Source: an uncultured Christensenella sp.
GTDB lineage: Bacteria; Bacillota; Clostridia; Christensenellales; Borkfalkiaceae
Reading direction: 5' to 3'
DNA length: 64,000 bases
Assembly: GCA_905203015.1 (NCBI GenBank)
Contig: CAJKUC010000012.1
Span: 1 to 64,000, forward strand
Positions 62,394 through 64,000 of this stretch are shown here, piece by piece (the first letter of the stretch is position 1; each line of letters begins with the position of its first letter). The notes below the pieces were generated by a model that worked only from the letters and a program-made list of their open reading frames with translations, had not been told where the DNA came from and did no database searches. A program made the translations under genes and the position numbers.

Positions 62394-62721
62394 TTTTCTC
62401 TCCGTTGTATCGATTTTTTGCGTGAAATATTTTCGCAAAAGGTATTTTTTCCGTAAAACGATACAAATACCTGCACTATAATATATTTCTTTGCTTCCTG
62501 CCTTGTTTCTTTGTCCTCTTGTTTCCCCGTTTTTGCCGCCGCCGATCGCGCCGTACGTTTCCCGTGAAACACTATTGAAATTTCATAAGCCTTTTCCGCC
62601 GCGACGTCTCGTTTATTTATCCTTTTGCCGCAGTTTTGCCGCCGTTCCGATCCGCACGCCGCCGATATATTCGCTTACGATAAAAAACCTTTATCTCAAG
62701 GGCTTTCTGCCGATGAAATAA
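62394..62721. other. Gene-free stretch with a leader hairpin and a parS-like site
   Basis: The stretch of 328 bp contains an imperfect hairpin (TTGTATCG/CGATACAA with an inner TTTTGCG/CGCAAAA) in the holin leader and a parS-like palindrome at 62556-62571. No gene is supported. Confidence 0.5.
62556..62571. promoter_or_regulatory. parS-like 16-mer
   Basis: CGTTTCCCGTGAAACA differs from the ParB site TGTTTCACGTGAAACA at two positions. It is not proof of a functional site. Confidence 0.35.
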
Positions 62722-63383
62722 AGGGTTCCTCTATGCTTTATCCGCGTTGCTTCGTTATCTTCCGCCACCGGGACGATTTTCTCCGGCTCCGCCGACGCCG
62801 CCCGGCCGGAAGTCTCCTCCGCCGACGCCGCCGAAGCGCAGAAAGAATGGCTGAATTCCACAAGCGTGGAAATTAAAATCATGAACGACGTGCTTCGCGA
62901 TATGCTTACGCTGGCGCAGGGAGAGGCGCTGTCCGGCATAACGAAAGTCAACGCAGACGTATCGAAAATCGCAGACGGCATATGCCTGCAATTCGATGCC
63001 GTGGCGTTTGAAAAAACATTACGCTCGAAAGCCGTATACAGGAAAACGTGTTTGCCGATTGCGACGAAAAAATGATCCGCCGGCTTTTCACGATTCTGAT
63101 CGATAACGCCGTGAAATACGAGCCCGAAGGCGGAAAAGTATTCGTTGCTCTCCAAAAAAACGGAAACAAAACGACGTTTGTCGTAAGAAATTTCGGCAGC
63201 ACAGTGAAAAAGGAAGACCTCCCCCATTTATTCGAGCGTTTTTACCGCGCGGACAAATCCCGTTCCGGAGGCGGCGTGGGATTGGGGCTTGCCATAGCAA
63301 AAAACATCGCCGATCTTCACGGCGGCACGATCAAAGCCGCTTCTTCCGAAACAACGGGAACACTGTTTATCGCCGAATTTTAA
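62722..63383 (+). pseudogene. Degraded sensor histidine kinase
   Basis: Only the C-terminal part remains: DMLTLAQGE and a following helical stretch, then the ATPase domain with the N box LIDNAVKYEP, the F box LFERFYRADKSRSGGG and the G box GLGLAIAKNIADLHGG. The frame shifts by one base at an A6 run near 63012-63018: reading FEKN-ITLESRIQENVFADCDE needs one extra A. The phosphoacceptor His and all upstream parts are missing, so the gene is dead. Confidence 0.8.
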
Positions 63384-63631
63384 AATTTATAAACCGATTT
63401 TTCATTCTGCGTTTTCGGCATTGCGCCTCCCCGCCTTTCGTTCTCCTCTCTCTTTTCCGCCGTTTACCGTTTCTTGCGGCGACGACGGAAATTACTGAAA
63501 AATATAAAAAAAGAAAATACGTCGTGCAGCACTTTTCCGCTTGCGCGGCGAGACAAAAAGTAGTATAATACGCAGAGAATCTTACGGGAGAAAAACGCGG
63601 ATTCGCTCCGCGTTTTTAATTATTTAGTTTT
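63384..63631. promoter_or_regulatory. Promoter and leader hairpin of the transporter gene
   Basis: TTGCGC (63541-63546), 17 bp, TATAAT (63564-63569) form a promoter. About 20 bp downstream, AAAAACGCGGA/TCCGCGTTTTT (63591-63617, 11-bp stem ending in a T-run) looks like a terminator inside the leader, before the ATG at 63632. Confidence 0.7.
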
Positions 63632-64000
63632 ATGATACGTTCTTCTGTTTCCGCCGCTTCCGACGATCCGGCAACCGCTTCCGACGCCGTCGTTACCGAA
63701 CATGGCAACGACGAGAAAGCCGCAACGGCAGGCAGCGCTTCCGCGCCGCAGCCCAAACCCGCGCAAAATAAAAAAGGCTTCTTTCGCTTTCTGAAAAAAA
63801 ACGCCGTGTGCGTAATCGCCTTTTTGCTGGCGCTTGTCACGTCGTTTATCGTGCCGCCCGATAAAGAATATCTCGGCTATTTCGATTTCAAAACGCTCGC
63901 CTGTCTCTTTTCCGTATCCGCCGCGGTTAGCGCGCTGAAAAATCTGCACTTTTTCTATTTCACTGCGCAGGCGATCGTACGTCGCTTCGGCAACGCGCGA
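63632..64000 (+). CDS. Anion/citrate-type (SLC13/ArsB-like) transporter, 5' part
   Basis: The frame is open from ATG 63632 to the window end (123 residues). The first 50 residues are polar and Ala/Ser-rich, then a basic stretch (KKGFFRFLKKN). A membrane span follows (AVCVIAFLLALVTSFIVPP) and the sequence YLGYFDFKTLACLFSVSAAVSALKNLHFF, the start pattern of ion-transporter superfamily permeases (CitMHS, ArsB, SLC13). The substrate cannot be told from this part. A ribosome-binding site is not obvious. Confidence 0.6.
   Translation, partial: MIRSSVSAASDDPATASDAVVTEHGNDEKAATAGSASAPQPKPAQNKKGFFRFLKKNAVCVIAFLLALVTSFIVPPDKEYLGYFDFKTLACLFSVSAAVSALKNLHFFYFTAQAIVRRFGNAR

Noticed and set aside
1..64000. 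CRISPR arrays, tRNA or rRNA genes
   Set aside because: I saw no regularly spaced repeats with unique spacers and no cloverleaf or ribosomal RNA sequence; the three CGTGTCC units are too few and unevenly spaced.

Overview
The window looks like a chromosomal piece of an uncultured gut-type Clostridia (Bacillota). The reasons are Shine-Dalgarno starts of the AGGAGG type, consensus sigma-A promoters, CUT1/Lpl-type sugar ABC transporters, lipobox proteins carrying Ig-like repeats, large serine recombinases of the TnpX/TndX kind, and base composition that looks mid-40s % GC (not computed). I cannot name the genus.

Region 1 (1-9.3 kb, minus strand) is an accessory gene block. It runs from a sigma-70-region-4-like regulator through small helical and charged proteins, two Ig-like surface proteins, a short membrane-anchored protein, a 481-residue protein with a C-terminal membrane anchor and a 44-residue membrane peptide, to a membrane-bound P-loop NTPase that leaves the window on the left. 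The order resembles the coat/adsorption/Zot block of a filamentous (inovirus-like) element, but this is inference.

Region 2 (9.3-45.5 kb, minus strand) is a glycan-use locus. It holds fucI, fucU, uxaC, an SDR fructuronate reductase, uxuA, a lipoprotein phosphoesterase, an ADP-ribosylglycohydrolase-fold protein, large surface proteins, two DUF4838 proteins, a sugar ABC transporter (two permeases and a binding lipoprotein), a GH95 enzyme, a Gfo/Idh/MocA oxidoreductase, a GH2 enzyme, and an alpha/alpha-toroid enzyme. A divergent AraC regulator sits at 45.66 kb. An 18-bp motif in the araC promoter recurs exactly upstream of the promoter of the 44-aa peptide plus 1534-aa protein unit, so it is a candidate AraC operator. 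The genes suggest that a fucose- and glucuronate-containing polymer is bound, cut, imported and fed toward fuculose and 2-keto-3-deoxygluconate.

Region 3 (46.5-50.6 kb) is a graveyard: stubs of ATPase genes, hairpin-rich MITE-like pieces, and an intact hipBA toxin-antitoxin pair with two matching operators.

Region 4 (50.6-60.8 kb) is a 10.2-kb mobile element that has split a serine recombinase gene. Joining the flanks at a GA dinucleotide restores an uninterrupted reading frame, and perfect 14-bp inverted repeats lie just inside both ends. The element carries its own large serine recombinase and a Dlt-like cargo: ECF sigma factor, membrane anti-sigma-like protein, MBOAT acyltransferase, SGNH/DltD-like protein, DltA-like adenylating ligase, a fold-type III PLP decarboxylase and an acyl carrier protein. 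I infer a mobile, stress-regulated pathway that activates an amino acid on a carrier protein, possibly decarboxylates it there, and transfers it to an envelope polymer. This is the most interesting system in the window.

Region 5 (60.8-64 kb) holds the 3' half of the split recombinase, a phage-type holin, a degraded histidine kinase, a parS-like site, and the start of an anion-transporter-like gene behind a leader hairpin.
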